Source: Trametopsis cervina (taxonomy: Eukaryota > Basidiomycota > Agaricomycetes > Polyporales > Irpicaceae). From it: a DNA stretch of 64,000 nt. The DNA is taken from positions 1,382,486 to 1,446,485 of the forward strand of contig MU278350.1 in the NCBI GenBank assembly GCA_022385755.1, given 5' to 3'. This document shows positions 11,142 to 22,596 of the stretch, piece by piece (positions within the stretch are counted from its first letter, which is position 1; each line of letters opens with the position of its first letter). Position numbers and translations under genes: made by a program. The notes under the pieces were generated by a model. It had not been told where the DNA came from. It did no database searches and was given only the letters and a program-made list of their open reading frames with translations.

Positions 11142-14100
11142 CTCTGCGTCTACCCTTCAATTTGCACTCCAGTTGACCAAGACCGTTGGGACACGGCCCG
11201 CACACTTGCCTTGTACGACGCCAGCTAAGCCAGGTTGTCTCACGCTCAGCGAACTTGCTGTCACCACGGTGTTGTCCGAGGAACAGGGCCGAGCTGGAAA
11301 CAATGTCTTCGTGCAATCGGAGGCGACGAATGCTCATACCGTGGTGACACAAAGCTCCATCGACGACTCTACCGGCGCAAGGGATACCATACCACACGCG
11401 TCTGCGGACGCAGATCTGGATGCGTCTTCGCCAGACCACCCCGCTGAAGTCACCCCACTCTCAACTCATGACTCTCTCGCACAATTGCAGCAACTTCTCT
11501 CGGCTACCACAACGGACGATTCTCTTGCATCCAACAACATACCCACTACTAATGACATACGCTCTCTATATTACTCAGTCAAATCTCACTCTCAGCTGCA
11601 CCAACTCGATTCTGCTCAGATGAGCTCTTTGATCAGCCTATTCGGCAGCTTGTCTCTGTCTACCTCAGGCCAACCATACAGCTCCATTTACGCCCATCCA
11701 CACACGGCGAGGTTCCTGGAGAAAGCCTCAGGAACGACCTATTGGCAGCTAGTCTGCCAGTTTGGGGTAGACAAAGGCTTCTTGCACCAGATCCCCACGG
11801 ATTCGGATCACTTCTGGCTTATGCAGGCCCAACTTGCATCGGTACGCTCAGGCAAAGGTGACGCGAAACCTGATGGTGCGTGTAAAACTATCTGTAGCGG
11901 TATCCCTTACTGACTTGTTTGGATAGCGCGGCTGCATGCAGCCTTACGACACGCTGGCGTTCATTATCGCCAACTCCGCACACACACGTCCCATCCGGAT
12001 GTGCATGTTCCCTACATCTCAGCCCTTCTCGCACTTCCAGACGACACCGGTTATCCTCAGGCATTGGAAGCCCTATCTCATTATATCGACTCCTTTCCGC
12101 TCACGCATGAAAGCATGCGGCAACTGCTCTGGCAACTTATACTCCGCGGGTCTACGCAGTGCACGCCTGACTCGCAGATTCAGCTCCTAAATGCTATATC
12201 GCGCAGAGCAAGCCGTAGACTACAGGAGGTTACGCCACAGTCTCTAGGAAGCAATAAGCGCCTCGACGCGCCCTCTATGGACGCAGCACAAGATTCGTGG
12301 AACATCGAGGGTTTGTTCGATGCATTGACAGTGGCAACCTTCGGTACCACGCCGAGTGATCGTAATGTGCCCGAGCCAGTGCGAATGTGGGCCCTCCGTT
12401 TCGTATCGTCCCTATTCCGCATCGACCCCGCCCATCCAACATCTGTAGATGTAGCTTGGAAGAATCTTTCACTACTTGCGCTTGGTAATTCCGCTCCAGA
12501 TACGCCGCATCGGAACCTATTATCACCGTCACCAGGGAACGAGCAATCGACCGACTTACAAGCCATCTATGTATTGACAAGGTTGGAACGTCTTATATAT
12601 GGACCGGCCGGCCATGAAGTTCGCAAAGAGTTAACGGAAGCCGCGCGCAAAGCAATAGGAAAGGTGGCCTATAGACTGTGGTGTGATTGGTCGGCGAGCG
12701 TACCTGATAATAGGACAGAAGCCGCGTATCCTCAGTGCACCATACTGTCTTCATTCATCCATGTGGCAGGATGTGTTGGTGATTCAAGCTTGCTTGATGC
12801 ATGTCGCAGCCGCGTTGAGGCTCACCTTAGCGAGAAGGTCAACCCTTTGTTTGTGGATTCAGCTCCCCTGTTGCTCCGCGACTACGTCTCGGCAGCTGTG
12901 TCTTGCGGGCTAGGATCCAGTAAAGTCTTGGAATGGGCAAGCCGACAGGCTCCCAGTCACGCACTTGCCAATGTTGTCCATGGAGTACTGGACCGACTCG
13001 CCAAACAACCCCTTCCTCCAGTGTACGACTTCTACGTCGCAGCAAGTCAAGCAGGCATCCCAGTTGATGTTCGCATCATCGCAACGCTCAGTCGCAACCT
13101 TGTTGAATCCGGTTATCCGGAGCGTGGGTTACTTCTACTTCAGCATGTCGCCCTAGACTCTGCACAGAGAGTCGAGGTTCTGTTGGTGGCTCTCAAATCG
13201 TTCGCTGCAAACCCTCGGGATCCTCGATATTCTGAAGTAAGTGTCAACTTGGCTTGGATATGGCTATATGTACTGAGGTCCGCCGCAGAGCCACCTGTGT
13301 GATATGCTATGGAACATGACGTTGGATGTCCTAAGTCATGCCCAGTCGGAAGCTTTCCGTTCCGCGGTAGAAGGCGCTATCATCGGGATGCTGTCAATCG
13401 GCCGCCCACTCCCTGTGATCCCTGTCATTAATAGGGCTCTCCAGATTTCCAGCACCTATTTTCAGCCGGCAGGGTTGCGAACCATCATCAGCCTCCTCGT
13501 TCGACACCGTCAGTATCAGCCCGCTCTGGACGTTCTTTCCAAAGCCCCTCAAGAGGTCGTCGCTGGGTTGGAGGAAAGGACGATCCTTTCCATGGCTCGT
13601 CGCGGCGCACATTCTCTCGCCCGCCTTGCGGCATCCCGTATGTCCGGCCCCGAGTCACCTTCCCAGACCCTTTTAAAGGACACAAAATATCGCTATAAAT
13701 CACCGTCCTCTGGGGCCGCGCTCAAAGTGGAAGCTTCGCTATATAACAGGGTTCATGACGCATCAAGCATCGCACTCGGTATACATATGTTGCTATCTGC
13801 CGGACGCATTCATGCTGCGAGGACGTTTTTCGAAAAGGAATGCGAGAAGCTTTCACCTCAGTCTCGCACGGCAATCGGCAACGACATCATACACCAGTTC
13901 TTCGAGGGACACCCGCTGCGTCCTCAACGACATCGTATGCGGGGAGCACTGCGGCTCCTCAAAGATCTTGAATGCAACTGCTCGTTCATCCCCGACCGGG
14001 TCACGTTCAACATCCTCACGAAAGGCGCGTTCCAGCTGGATCACAAACTCGACACCAAGAGCATACTCACCCTGTTTGATCGACTGGTACTGTCGGGCTA

Positions 14101-14344
14101 TCCCACTGGAGGCTTGTACGACGTAGGCGTTGCTCCGTTCGACGCTAACTCAGTGATGCGTACGCCTGCAATACCGCTACCCGATGATACGCTACCACTC
14201 TCGTTCGCAAAGCACGTGAGACCCCTGTACAAGACGTTCATCAGGGCTCTATACTTGAGACGAGATACACACGGTGCGCATAAGATCCTGGGCATTTTGA
14301 AGGCTGCGGAGGCTGAGTGGGCGGGGAGCCTTGGCAAGCCGTAG
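11142..14344 (+). CDS. PPR-like helical repeat protein, probably mitochondrial
   Basis: Three long exons (11142-11875, 11927-13236, 13289-14344) give about 1030 residues in a continuous frame. The 5' end is unresolved: the frame is open upstream to an acceptor at 11141, and no in-frame ATG is usable before that. The first residues are basic and Leu/Ser-rich (TLQFALQLTKTVGTRPAHL), compatible with a mitochondrial targeting region. Helix-pair repeats appear mainly in the last two exons, for example YDFYVAASQAGIPVDVRIIA, RNLVESGYPERGLLLLQHV and VTFNILTKGAFQ...LFDRLVLSGYP, resembling degenerate pentatricopeptide motifs. Such proteins act in organellar RNA processing or translation. The particular target cannot be read from sequence, and a TPR-like or other alpha-solenoid protein remains possible. 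Confidence 0.65.
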
Positions 14345-14591
14345 AATCTGTATGTCGACATCGGATGTATTTCAAAATGTAACATGATTCTGAAAGTGCT
14401 TGCAATGGTGATTGCTCGTACGGGATGTACAATAGCTATAATGCTAACTGTCTTGAGCGCTTATCGCGTCGTACTCCTACTTTATATCACCTAGGCTTGC
14501 GCCGACCCGACTATGAACTACCGACAACACAAACTATTAGCAGATTCCTTGTGCCGGGAAGACTATCCTGTTAGAGTCGGTTTAACGCCAC
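14345..14591. other. Convergent 3' intergenic spacer
   Basis: A 247-base spacer between two converging genes (PPR-like on plus, GPI repeat protein on minus). AT-rich; it presumably carries both polyadenylation regions. Nothing else seen. Confidence 0.5.
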
Positions 14592-15579
14592 CTAAAGCAG
14601 ACCAAGAGCCAGGAGCAGAGCCGTCAGCACCGTTCCTGAACACAGAAAGCATGAGGCTTACACGATTTCGAATTATAGTTGCCTCTTACCGCTATGTGCT
14701 CGCTTAGCTTCTCGGAGGTCTCCGTTGCTCGCAGCGCTGGGCACATTATCTGCATGAGGAGTTGGGACAGCAGTCGGGCATGTGCCGGTAGTAGCGATGG
14801 TTTGACCGTTAGGGAGAATACACTCTCGCGTCACGACTTGTGTCGGGGCCGCCGTTGGGCAGGAGCCAGTGGTAGCAATCGTATTCCCGTCGGGGAGGAT
14901 GCACTCTCTGGTGATGATCGGTACGTACGTCGGGCAAGAGCCGGTAGTGGCGATAGTCTGTCCGTTAGGTAGAATGCATTCTCTGGTTATGACAGGTGAG
15001 GCAGTGGGGCAGGAGCCAGTGGTGGCAATCGTATTTCCATCGGGGAGGATGCATTCTCTGGTGATGACAGGTACGAAAGTGGGACAAGAGCCTGTCGTGG
15101 CAATGGTTTGTCCGTTAGGGAGGATGCACTCTCTCGTGATCACGGGCACGAAAGTCGGACAAGAGCCGGTCGTGGCGATGGTTTGTCCATTGGGGAGGAT
15201 GCACTCTCTCGTGATGACAGGTGGGGCGGTGGGGCAGGAACCTGTCGTCGCAATTGTGTTCCCGTCGGGGAGGATGCACTCCCTAGTGATGACTGGTACG
15301 GAAGTCGGGCAAGAGCCGGTAGTAGCGATGGTCTGTCCGTTGGGGAGGATGCACTCTCTCGTGATAGTGGGTGTACTAGTTAGACAGCTGCCAGTGGTAG
15401 CAATAGTCTGGCCATTGGGCAAGATGCACTCCCTTGTGATCTGGAGGGTATGTCAAGTCAGCATTTTGAAGTACAGCCCAGGAAGGATTACGGAACATAT
15501 ATGAACTTACCTGTGCGACGCTTAGGGTGATACCAGACAACGCACAAGCAATGGCGACAACGTCTGTGAACAGCTTCAT
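14592..15579 (-). CDS. Secreted GPI-anchored protein with nine cysteine repeats
   Basis: Three exons (15579-15511, 15440-14690, 14635-14592) give 287 residues in phase. Exon 1 is exactly a signal peptide (MKLFTDVVAIACALSG then ITLSVAQ). Exon 2 is almost wholly nine tandem units of about 25 residues with the pattern ITRECILPxGxTIATTGSCP followed by a 4-6 residue Pro-rich linker; each unit holds two cysteines 14 residues apart. The third exon adds a hydrophobic tail GTVLTALLLALGLL after an AHS-type small-residue site, a classic GPI-attachment signal. The product is therefore predicted to be a cell-wall or plasma-membrane surface protein, perhaps an adhesin or structural wall protein with one disulfide per repeat. 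Without the last splice the frame stops at 14673 and the anchor is lost. Function is unknown. Confidence 0.8.
14757..15440 (-). repeat. Coding array of nine 75-bp repeats
   Basis: Two unit variants alternate: one with PNGQ and linker types SVPV/FVPV/YVPI, the other with PDGN and linker types APPV/ASPV/AAPT. In coding order the series is NGQ, NGQ, DGN, NGQ, NGQ, DGN, NGQ, DGN, NGQ. The higher-order pattern points to duplication of two- or three-unit blocks. Units are very similar at DNA level, so length polymorphism between strains is expected. Confidence 0.9.
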
Positions 15580-16527
15580 GGCGGTGGAACACAGAAAAGA
15601 TATGAACCGTGTTCTGCTCCATCACAGCTGAACATCTCTTTTATAACGAACGAATGATCATGGTGCTGACCAGGCTATCCTTGATGCGAAGTGCACTCTT
15701 TGGCAGCATCTGAACAGGCGGATCATTGGGGCCTTGCTCCGACAACCCCATTCGCATGACGGGTTGTACATGCCGCGTACTCCTGACAATGAGGCGCGTT
15801 GAAAGTACCGCCTTGATGCGGCGTGTCTGGCTTTGCCAAGAGGATGAGTGGGCAACATTCCTATTGCAAAGGGGATCTCCCGATGTTGATACTTATTACT
15901 TGTAACAGAGCCGCAGTATTTGCTTGATAAGGTAACCAGGAACTAGGCGTCCTCTTCTGCCAAGTCTAAGAAGAGGCAAACCTGACACATAGCATCGTGT
16001 CGTGTTTCTACGGCGGCGTTCAGCGGGATGATGGTCGCTCTTGGGCGTGTCAGCGGCGGTGTTATACGGACACACGTGTCCAAATGGAGTGCAAGGAGAT
16101 TCTGAACCGGTTGGTGCAGGACACAAGAGTAGCGTTGTGGCCACATGCTCAAGCATGACCCATAGTGAGGTTAGCACAGGGTAACAATGTGTACCGGGAT
16201 GTGCTCACAGGTTATGCGAACATCAGTGATACTCTGATCACTGCCCGACATTCGATAGATGAGGTTCCGGGTGGCTCTGAGAGCCCCATATCGGTTGCAG
16301 CTGTCGAAGCCTTATAGAATGCAAAGCGTTGTACTCAAGCTCTGTTCCTCCTGTGACTTCAAGAATCGCGGTCGTCACAGCGAGTGTACTGTGACCGGGC
16401 CTTGCGGTCCGATTTGTGGCGTCTCTTAATGCTCACCAACAACCGCGTTTTAGATGCAACCTATACCTCGGCACAGGATCTTGGACCGTCTTACGCGTGC
16501 TTTCATACCAATTTAATCAGGGGCTGA
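15580..16527. other. Intergenic, no gene recognised
   Basis: Divergent promoter space between the GPI repeat gene (minus) and the zinc-finger gene (plus). Short open frames at 15658-16177 have no resemblance to a family and no convincing splice sites. Confidence 0.45.
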
Positions 16528-18592
16528 ATGGAATCTGCTGTGACGGAGAACGTAAATCCGAGCGCAAACACGACAACCCAGGACGTTTCGTTTTCCACTT
16601 CAGAGCGAGCCTTGAAGGTGCGTGCTGAATATCATCCGTGGGCTCAATTGATGTCACTTACTACTTCTCATTTCAGCGTAAGTTTGAAGATGCCATACAT
16701 ATACTCGATACTGCCGTCAGGCCTACTTCGCCCGCTGCCCCACAACCAACAGCCAAAAGGCCACGGCCGTCTGGTCCCTCGAGGTCTCTTTACGCGACTT
16801 TAGCAAAGTATGGGATCAGGAAGGAAAGTAAACAGTGCGTATATTTTACACAGGTGTTGCAAACGTACTCATGTCTATCACAGGCAAGATCCAGAGCCCC
16901 GCTTGCAGAGTCTGTCAAAGAATGCCCCCCATTTAGTCGAACTCCTGACTCGCGCACGTAAAGCTAGCCTATTCAAAACAGGAATCACTCCAACCCCCTC
17001 TTCCATCCGGCACAGCGCGACCTCCGAATATCGACCCTCTTCCACAGCATCATTTCTGTCGCGGCTCGCCACATACAAACTGACCACCTATGCAAATAAA
17101 CCATCTGCAATTGATGCTGTGGCTGCGGCGAAGTGCGGATGGGTGAATGAAGGCAAAGACAGGCTGGTGTGCGGTATCTGTAATGTGTCCTGGGTTCTCG
17201 CAAATAAGGAGGGTATGAATAGGGATGCCAGTAAGTGTCACGATATGGGTAGTGAAGGTCATGCTTATAGTGTCCATTGTGGTCAGCAAACACGCTGGTG
17301 GAAAAGCAGCGGGTTCAACTGGTGTCCATGCATAAAGACGGCTGTCCTTGGAAGGCGAGGCAGTGCGATGGTGAGTATGATTAAGCTCCGTGGAGGTCAA
17401 ATTGTTGACACTGGCATAAGCATCCATATACCGCGTGCCATTGTCGACACCCGCGAGTATGGCCAAAGAGTTGAAGGTCAGAGCGATCAAGCTCGACTCG
17501 GCGATGAGTGACGTTCAAATCAAACACCCTCTGGTGAGCCGCTATGTATCGTAGATTTCCCGGAATATACTCATAGTTTGTCCTGTAGACCTCCGCGCAG
17601 GCCGAAGCACTGCAAGGAATTATTAGTTCAATCAAACTACACGAGCAGTTCTCTTTTTCAGATGACGAGGCGCCCTCCACAGCTGATGATGATTCAGCGT
17701 CATCTGCTCCCTTGCCTGCTGCTTTCCTGCTCGGTGAGCCCTCTACCGTGGCCATCATTACCGCGTTATTTGGGTGGTCAGTCTTGCCCCCGTCCACCGA
17801 AAACGATCATCCACGCCCTTCGCTCTCACGCTCAACCTCTCTTGCTCCCACAACACCTGGTCCCTCCCGTTTTGCCGCAAGCCCCAGAATACCCTCTCGT
17901 TCTTCCACCCCACTTTCCACCCCCAGGGCATCGACGTTCAGCCGCCATGCGGCATCTCCAAGCTTTGCGAGCACCGCCTCTGCAGCACCCAAGAAAGACG
18001 CCACTTTGCTACATTGCGACCTTTGTCAGCGACGTATCGGCCTTTGGGCATTTCTACCAACTCCACCCAAAGACGGGGTAGCCCTAGATGAATCGTCTTC
18101 ACAAGCGTCTCAACAGAAACGACAGCTGGATGTTCTGAAGGAGCACCGATCGCACTGTCCCTATGTCGTGCGCTCAACCATTATCCCCTCGCCGCCCGTC
18201 AATCCTCCCAACGTTGCTTCAGCATCGTCATCACATCCCTTGACCTCTGCATTGAATCCTTCTGTAGCACAAGTGAATGGACAGCCGGGAGAACTGGAAG
18301 GCTGGCGGGCTGTCTTGTCAGTCGTACTTCGGTATGGAGCCGTGCAGAAACAACGGTTAGGGTATACCCGAGGCATTCGCGGAGAGCGGTCGTCAATGGA
18401 TTCTAGCGCTTCGGGCAATGGTAACATAGAATCAACGCAAGAAGCTGACCCCGTGGCTGCAATGGTAGAGGGCGTCAAGGCACGTGGAGTGAGTGTCTCA
18501 ACAGCTGCGCGTTCATTTCTTGCGTTACTGATTATGGGAATTCTCTGTAGGGGAAGGATCTGCTGAAATATGTCAAGGGTCTGTTAGGATGA
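16528..18592 (+). CDS. C3HC zinc-finger NIPA/Rsm1-like nuclear protein
   Basis: Seven exons (16528-16617, 16677-16834, 16884-17230, 17287-17370, 17421-17533, 17589-18488, 18551-18592) close in frame to 577 residues. The first zinc-binding module spans roughly residues 150-230: KCGW, then VCGIC about 13 residues later, and MHKDGCPW, giving the C...CxxC...HxxxC pattern of zf-C3HC. The second module (Rsm1-like) is around residues 405-455, with LLHCDLC and HRSHCPYV, again CxxC...HxxxC. A long Ser/Pro linker separates them. The family includes human NIPA/ZC3HC1 (nuclear basket and F-box-like roles) and yeast Rsm1/Pml39-type mRNA-export factors. A nuclear-envelope-associated role is inferred from the family only. 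The segment GWRAVLSVVLRYG near residue 505 is also conserved in relatives. Confidence 0.82.
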
Positions 18593-18987
18593 TTGATATC
18601 TGTTGTATGCGATTGGTGGTTTCCGAAATAGAATCCTGTGCTGTCAGATGCTAAATTTGGGCAAAGAACAGAAGTTGTTAGACAGTGAGCCTCACCTCTC
18701 TTGTGAGGTGCGGAGAGAAGCAAATCCTGTGTAAATAGGGATTAATATGAAAACTAGCAGGCAGGTGTACGCACAAGTAAGCATCAATGATAAGGTCCTG
18801 TCGCATACAAAACTGCAATACATTGCATAAAGAGCTCCTACTATCACAGCACTATACAGTCACAATACATACAGACCATTTATACACGAGATCCAATAAT
18901 AACCAACAAATACTAGAGATATACTATCTGCCCAGCAAAAACCGCGTATGAGGCGTGTAGAAGTAGGTGGGTTGAAGGCAGCAGCCC
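18593..18987. other. Convergent intergenic spacer
   Basis: AT-rich spacer between two converging genes; polyadenylation regions expected. No exon seen. Confidence 0.5.
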
Positions 18988-20259
18988 CTACGCAGGCTCA
19001 TTCCATTCAAGTTTACCATCTTCCTTCATGTTTATATCCTCGCCGATGGTGTCTGAACGCGACGTAACATTTCGCGCGATCGAGATCTCAAGAGCGCGCT
19101 GTGTTGGTTCGCCGCTTGCAGCACTCCGCATGAGTTGGAGATCGTAGGTGGCAGGTGTGGCGTATACTGGACCCCCTTCGGATACAGTGATTTCTCCTAC
19201 GGTGCTTTCGTACCGTGCCTTGTCGACGCGTATGATGATTAGATTGAAGGAGATACCCACGGCCATATTTAACTGAGTTCTCGTGAGTTTAGGATGTCGC
19301 TTAAAGAACGTCGATGGAGGAACTTACGAGGTCGGATATTCCGTATACGGCGTTGCTCCCCGCTATCGCGCTGATAAACGTAGCGAAAGCCGTCGACGTA
19401 TATATCATGCCTGACTCTAGGATGATTCGCATGACAGTCTCCAACCTCGTCCGAGGGACGCGACCGAACCTATCGCGACGGATCGTGTGCGGAATGAGGG
19501 GTGCACTACGTTTATTGGTGAGCCATATTTGCCGTACGATGAGACCTGTCGTTGATTGATGTCAATTTACGGATTGGGCTGTAATAGGAAAACTAACCAG
19601 TGGTAAGGAAATTGATCGTGATGGTGAGTGACAGAAATGAGTAAAAGAAGGGCTTGAGGAGAGGTTCCGTGGACAGCACAGCGGACTGACGGAGGGTGGA
19701 CGTGACCCAGATGTGAACTATGGCCAGTCCCAAGTCCACTGTCCACATCATGAGCGGCACGACAATCAGCTTCCATGAATATGCGTAGATGATCCAGCAT
19801 CGATATATCTAAACACAGGTCAACGACCAAAATGTGGTGTAGGGTTTTGGGACGACATACTAGCATGCCGTCGCCAATAAGTGTCATACATAAAGAGTCA
19901 GCAGTCTATTACTGTCTCATTCAGCCAGTCATACTTCCACAGTACAGGAAATAACGTGCCTTCATAACATTTACCCAATAGGATATATCTTCGAATTCCT
20001 GGTCGGGACCACCAGGCCCCTTGTAGAAAAGAAACGCATCCATGTTGTGCTTCAGCCCAAGTGCAACATCTAAGGTGCTTATGGTGGCCATAAGACAGGC
20101 AGTGATAGTGACCGGCCAATGTACCTCTCTCCTGCGGCCCGTCTGATCCCAGAATAGGACCTGCACGGCGAGCCACAGGGTGACGAGGTAGATACCATAG
20201 GCAATGCATTCCATGAATAGCGCGACCATTTGCGCTTCTGCAGGAGGGAAAGACGCCAT
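18988..20259 (-). CDS. Seven-helix membrane protein, copy 1 of tandem pair
   Basis: Five exons of 300, 45, 211, 218 and 285 nt (20259-19960, 19905-19861, 19808-19598, 19545-19328, 19272-18988) give 352 residues. The start MASFPPAEAQMVALFMECI leads into helix 1. Other conserved segments are LDVALGLKHNMDAFLFY, DISYWVNVMK, MTLIGDGMLIYRCWI, a basic cytosolic loop, and AVGISFNLIIIRVDKA in the last helix, followed by a polar tail. The organisation (seven hydrophobic segments, short N-terminus outside) recalls basidiomycete-specific receptor-like proteins of unknown ligand. The first intron would begin with GC (AAG|GCACGT) where the sister gene has GTATGT, so it is either a GC-AG intron or a damaged splice site. 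The paralogue at 22597-23885 has nearly identical exon lengths. Confidence 0.72.
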
Positions 20260-20501
20260 CGTCGATCGCCAGACTATGCCGTCTGTTGGTCAGCCGGCGT
20301 ATATACGTTACCAAGGGATGAGATGAAGCGGGGCGCGGGTGGCGGGAGATGCAAGGGCCAGGGACACGTTAATGTACTCACATCGCCCCTGATACGAACA
20401 GAGACCTATTACAATTCGTGGGGCATACGAAGGCAGGAAGGTGCATCCTGTTGCACGTCGTGAGTGCGGTCGGAAGGAGAGATAAGACGCAGATATGGTT
20501 T

Positions 20502-22103
20502 TCACAACGTAGCACCCCGCTCGCGCTTGCTCTTTTTCCTCTTAAGGAAGAAACCTGAGTGCGATGCTCCAGGATCCTCCAGACCGTCCTATGTAGTATA
20601 TCAGTAATGCTTCTCGCAGTTAGGTACAGACAGATGGAAACACACTCATGTATTCGAAGAGGTCGGCCTGACTCTGCTCGACCGAGGATAACCTTGGTGA
20701 GTTAGTGCGCACCCAGGCTTTCAGTGTCACTCACCGCTTTTCGGTGTCATCCAATGCACCGTGGGAAGTAAAAGAAGGCGGGTTTCTATATTGCTGACAC
20801 ATACACTGCAGATGTAAGCTGCACATTGGATCCAACAAAACGGGAAGATGGGATGCTGAACTGCAAACGAGGGGGCTTGAAACAGATTGCCTTGTAAGGT
20901 TGTGTCCAGTGGAAGACACGCTAGGCTTCGTCTTGCAGGCGTTATCGCTGAACCTGTAGCCTGATAATGCATTTCCTGATGACCAACAGTTGCATGGGGA
21001 GCATGAAACATCAACTTCCGGGCGACCTCGAGCTTTTCTACCTGGATGGCAATAGATCACGGTGGTATGACCGCAGTTTCTGAAATAGTCAGTGGTTCTT
21101 ACCCGCTCACAGTCGGATAAATAGCTGTACAGGCCATCGACCCATCATCGTCGTATCTAAACGACAGTAGAAGTGAGACGTATATGATGACATCCAGGCA
21201 GTCTTACGGAGTCGGGCAGAACGACAGTTTGGTGAATCTCATGGGCATGATAGTACTGTCATTCTTCGGAATGTTGCGACACGGGCCCGCAGCTCTATTC
21301 GGACGTGCAGGCATGCGATAGAAACAATAGCACCCGCGCCTTGCTGAGGAAAGAGAGGATGATGGAACTCTAGAGTCGTCTGACCGTCTATAATCATATT
21401 GTAATTGAATATGAAGTTAATCGGTCAAGATGAAACAGCTCACCTATCCCCGGGTTTCAGAACGCACATGTGGGCAGTAGCCGTCGCACAAGACGCACAA
21501 GAAACCCTGTAATATAACGCTGTCGTAGATCCTGGACAATTTTTTCATCCTGCATGGAATTCCTGGACATCAGCTAGCAATTATTAGCACAGCATGTGCT
21601 TCGTCCGGCACTGCATGCGATCGATAGAATTCCATGAGACTCCCGGAGCCTGTACACTGGCGTACGGAAAACGGTGAGTGTTCCACGCAATGCGCTGACA
21701 TAGCATGATGATACATCTGTCCTCACCTTTACTGCATTGAGGACCATTATCCTCAGCAGATATGTTGTTTGGCACCGTAGACAGCCATTCTGGCAGGGTG
21801 TAATTCTTCGATACGTGCCGCAACAGTGGGTCGACGCCGGATTGGACAACCGTGTGCTATATTTGTAGAACACGTTTGGAACATGAGAGCTCCCACAGCA
21901 GATATAGATATCGCTACGATACTTACACGTCGTAGCTGATGTCGGTATATGGCCGAACGATCCCTGGGAAAGTGGTTGGCGTAGGAAGAGAGCTCAAGGC
22001 GCTTGTCACAGTCGATAGCGTGAATTTGAAATTACGCAGCCAGCCGAGTTGTTGTGGTTGAATTTGGCATCCAAGCAAGAAAAGACACGGTACCGAATTC
22101 ATT
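20502..22103 (-). CDS. Unresolved multi-exon orphan gene (tentative)
   Basis: A coherent first exon begins at 22103 (MNSVPCLFLLGCQIQPQQLG... to PYTDISYD). At the other end a terminal exon stops at 20502-20504 after LKRKKSKRERGATL, preceded by an exon with SVEQSQADLFEYM. In between, exon-like blocks with plausible GT/AG borders include VVQSGVDPLLRHVSKNYTLP, LRGTLTVFRTPVYRLRESHG, VSCASCATATAHMCVLKPGD and LEFHHPLFPQQGAGAIVSIA. I could not join all blocks in one unbroken frame, so intermediate exons are not listed. I do not recognise the family. The gene could be real but rapidly evolving, or partly decayed. It lies between the two tandem seven-helix genes, on the same strand. Confidence 0.35.
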
Positions 22104-22596
22104 TAGCGAGGCTTTTAAGCGTAACATATGCTATTTGATTGTCAACAGAGCTAAATCAGACGAACTCAACTCTCTTCACGTACTGCTGTTGTGTTATCAT
22201 ATTTGATTAGAGACGGTCTTCACGGTGAACGGCATACTGGAAATATGCAAAAGCTGTGCCCATACCTACGTACCAGTTTGACTATGATAAACCCCGTGGC
22301 ATTCTGCAGGCCCGAGAACAGCGGGGACACAGCGCACTTGTCTCGCCACAAAAATGACCAATATTCTACCCATTCAAACGAGATGACCATGTAGTTACAA
22401 CATAAATAGCTACATTCGTATCTCCACCTTATGAACACCAAGCAACAAACCAAACCACAAAAACACAACAGCGTATATCTACAAAGATTTAAAACTAGTA
22501 TTGTACTATATCTACAGCGTCTAGACCGCCTATACGCAATGAGTAAAAGGCTCAGCGAAAAATGTGTGTAAACAACGAAGAAGCCGCGAACCGAGA
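22104..22596. other. Intergenic, AT-rich, no gene recognised
   Basis: Lies between the 5' end of the orphan gene and the 3' end of seven-helix copy 2, both on the minus strand. AT-rich with TATA-like stretches; it probably holds the orphan's promoter and the polyadenylation region of copy 2. Confidence 0.45.

Noticed and set aside
14757..15440. Regular repeats that could be mistaken for a CRISPR-like array
   Set aside because: The units are contiguous and coding with no spacers, inside a spliced eukaryotic gene.
14869..15504. A 211-codon open frame on the plus strand over the repeat gene
   Set aside because: It is the antisense shadow of the 75-bp repeat array; the periodicity keeps the frame open. 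No signal, splice or family evidence supports it.
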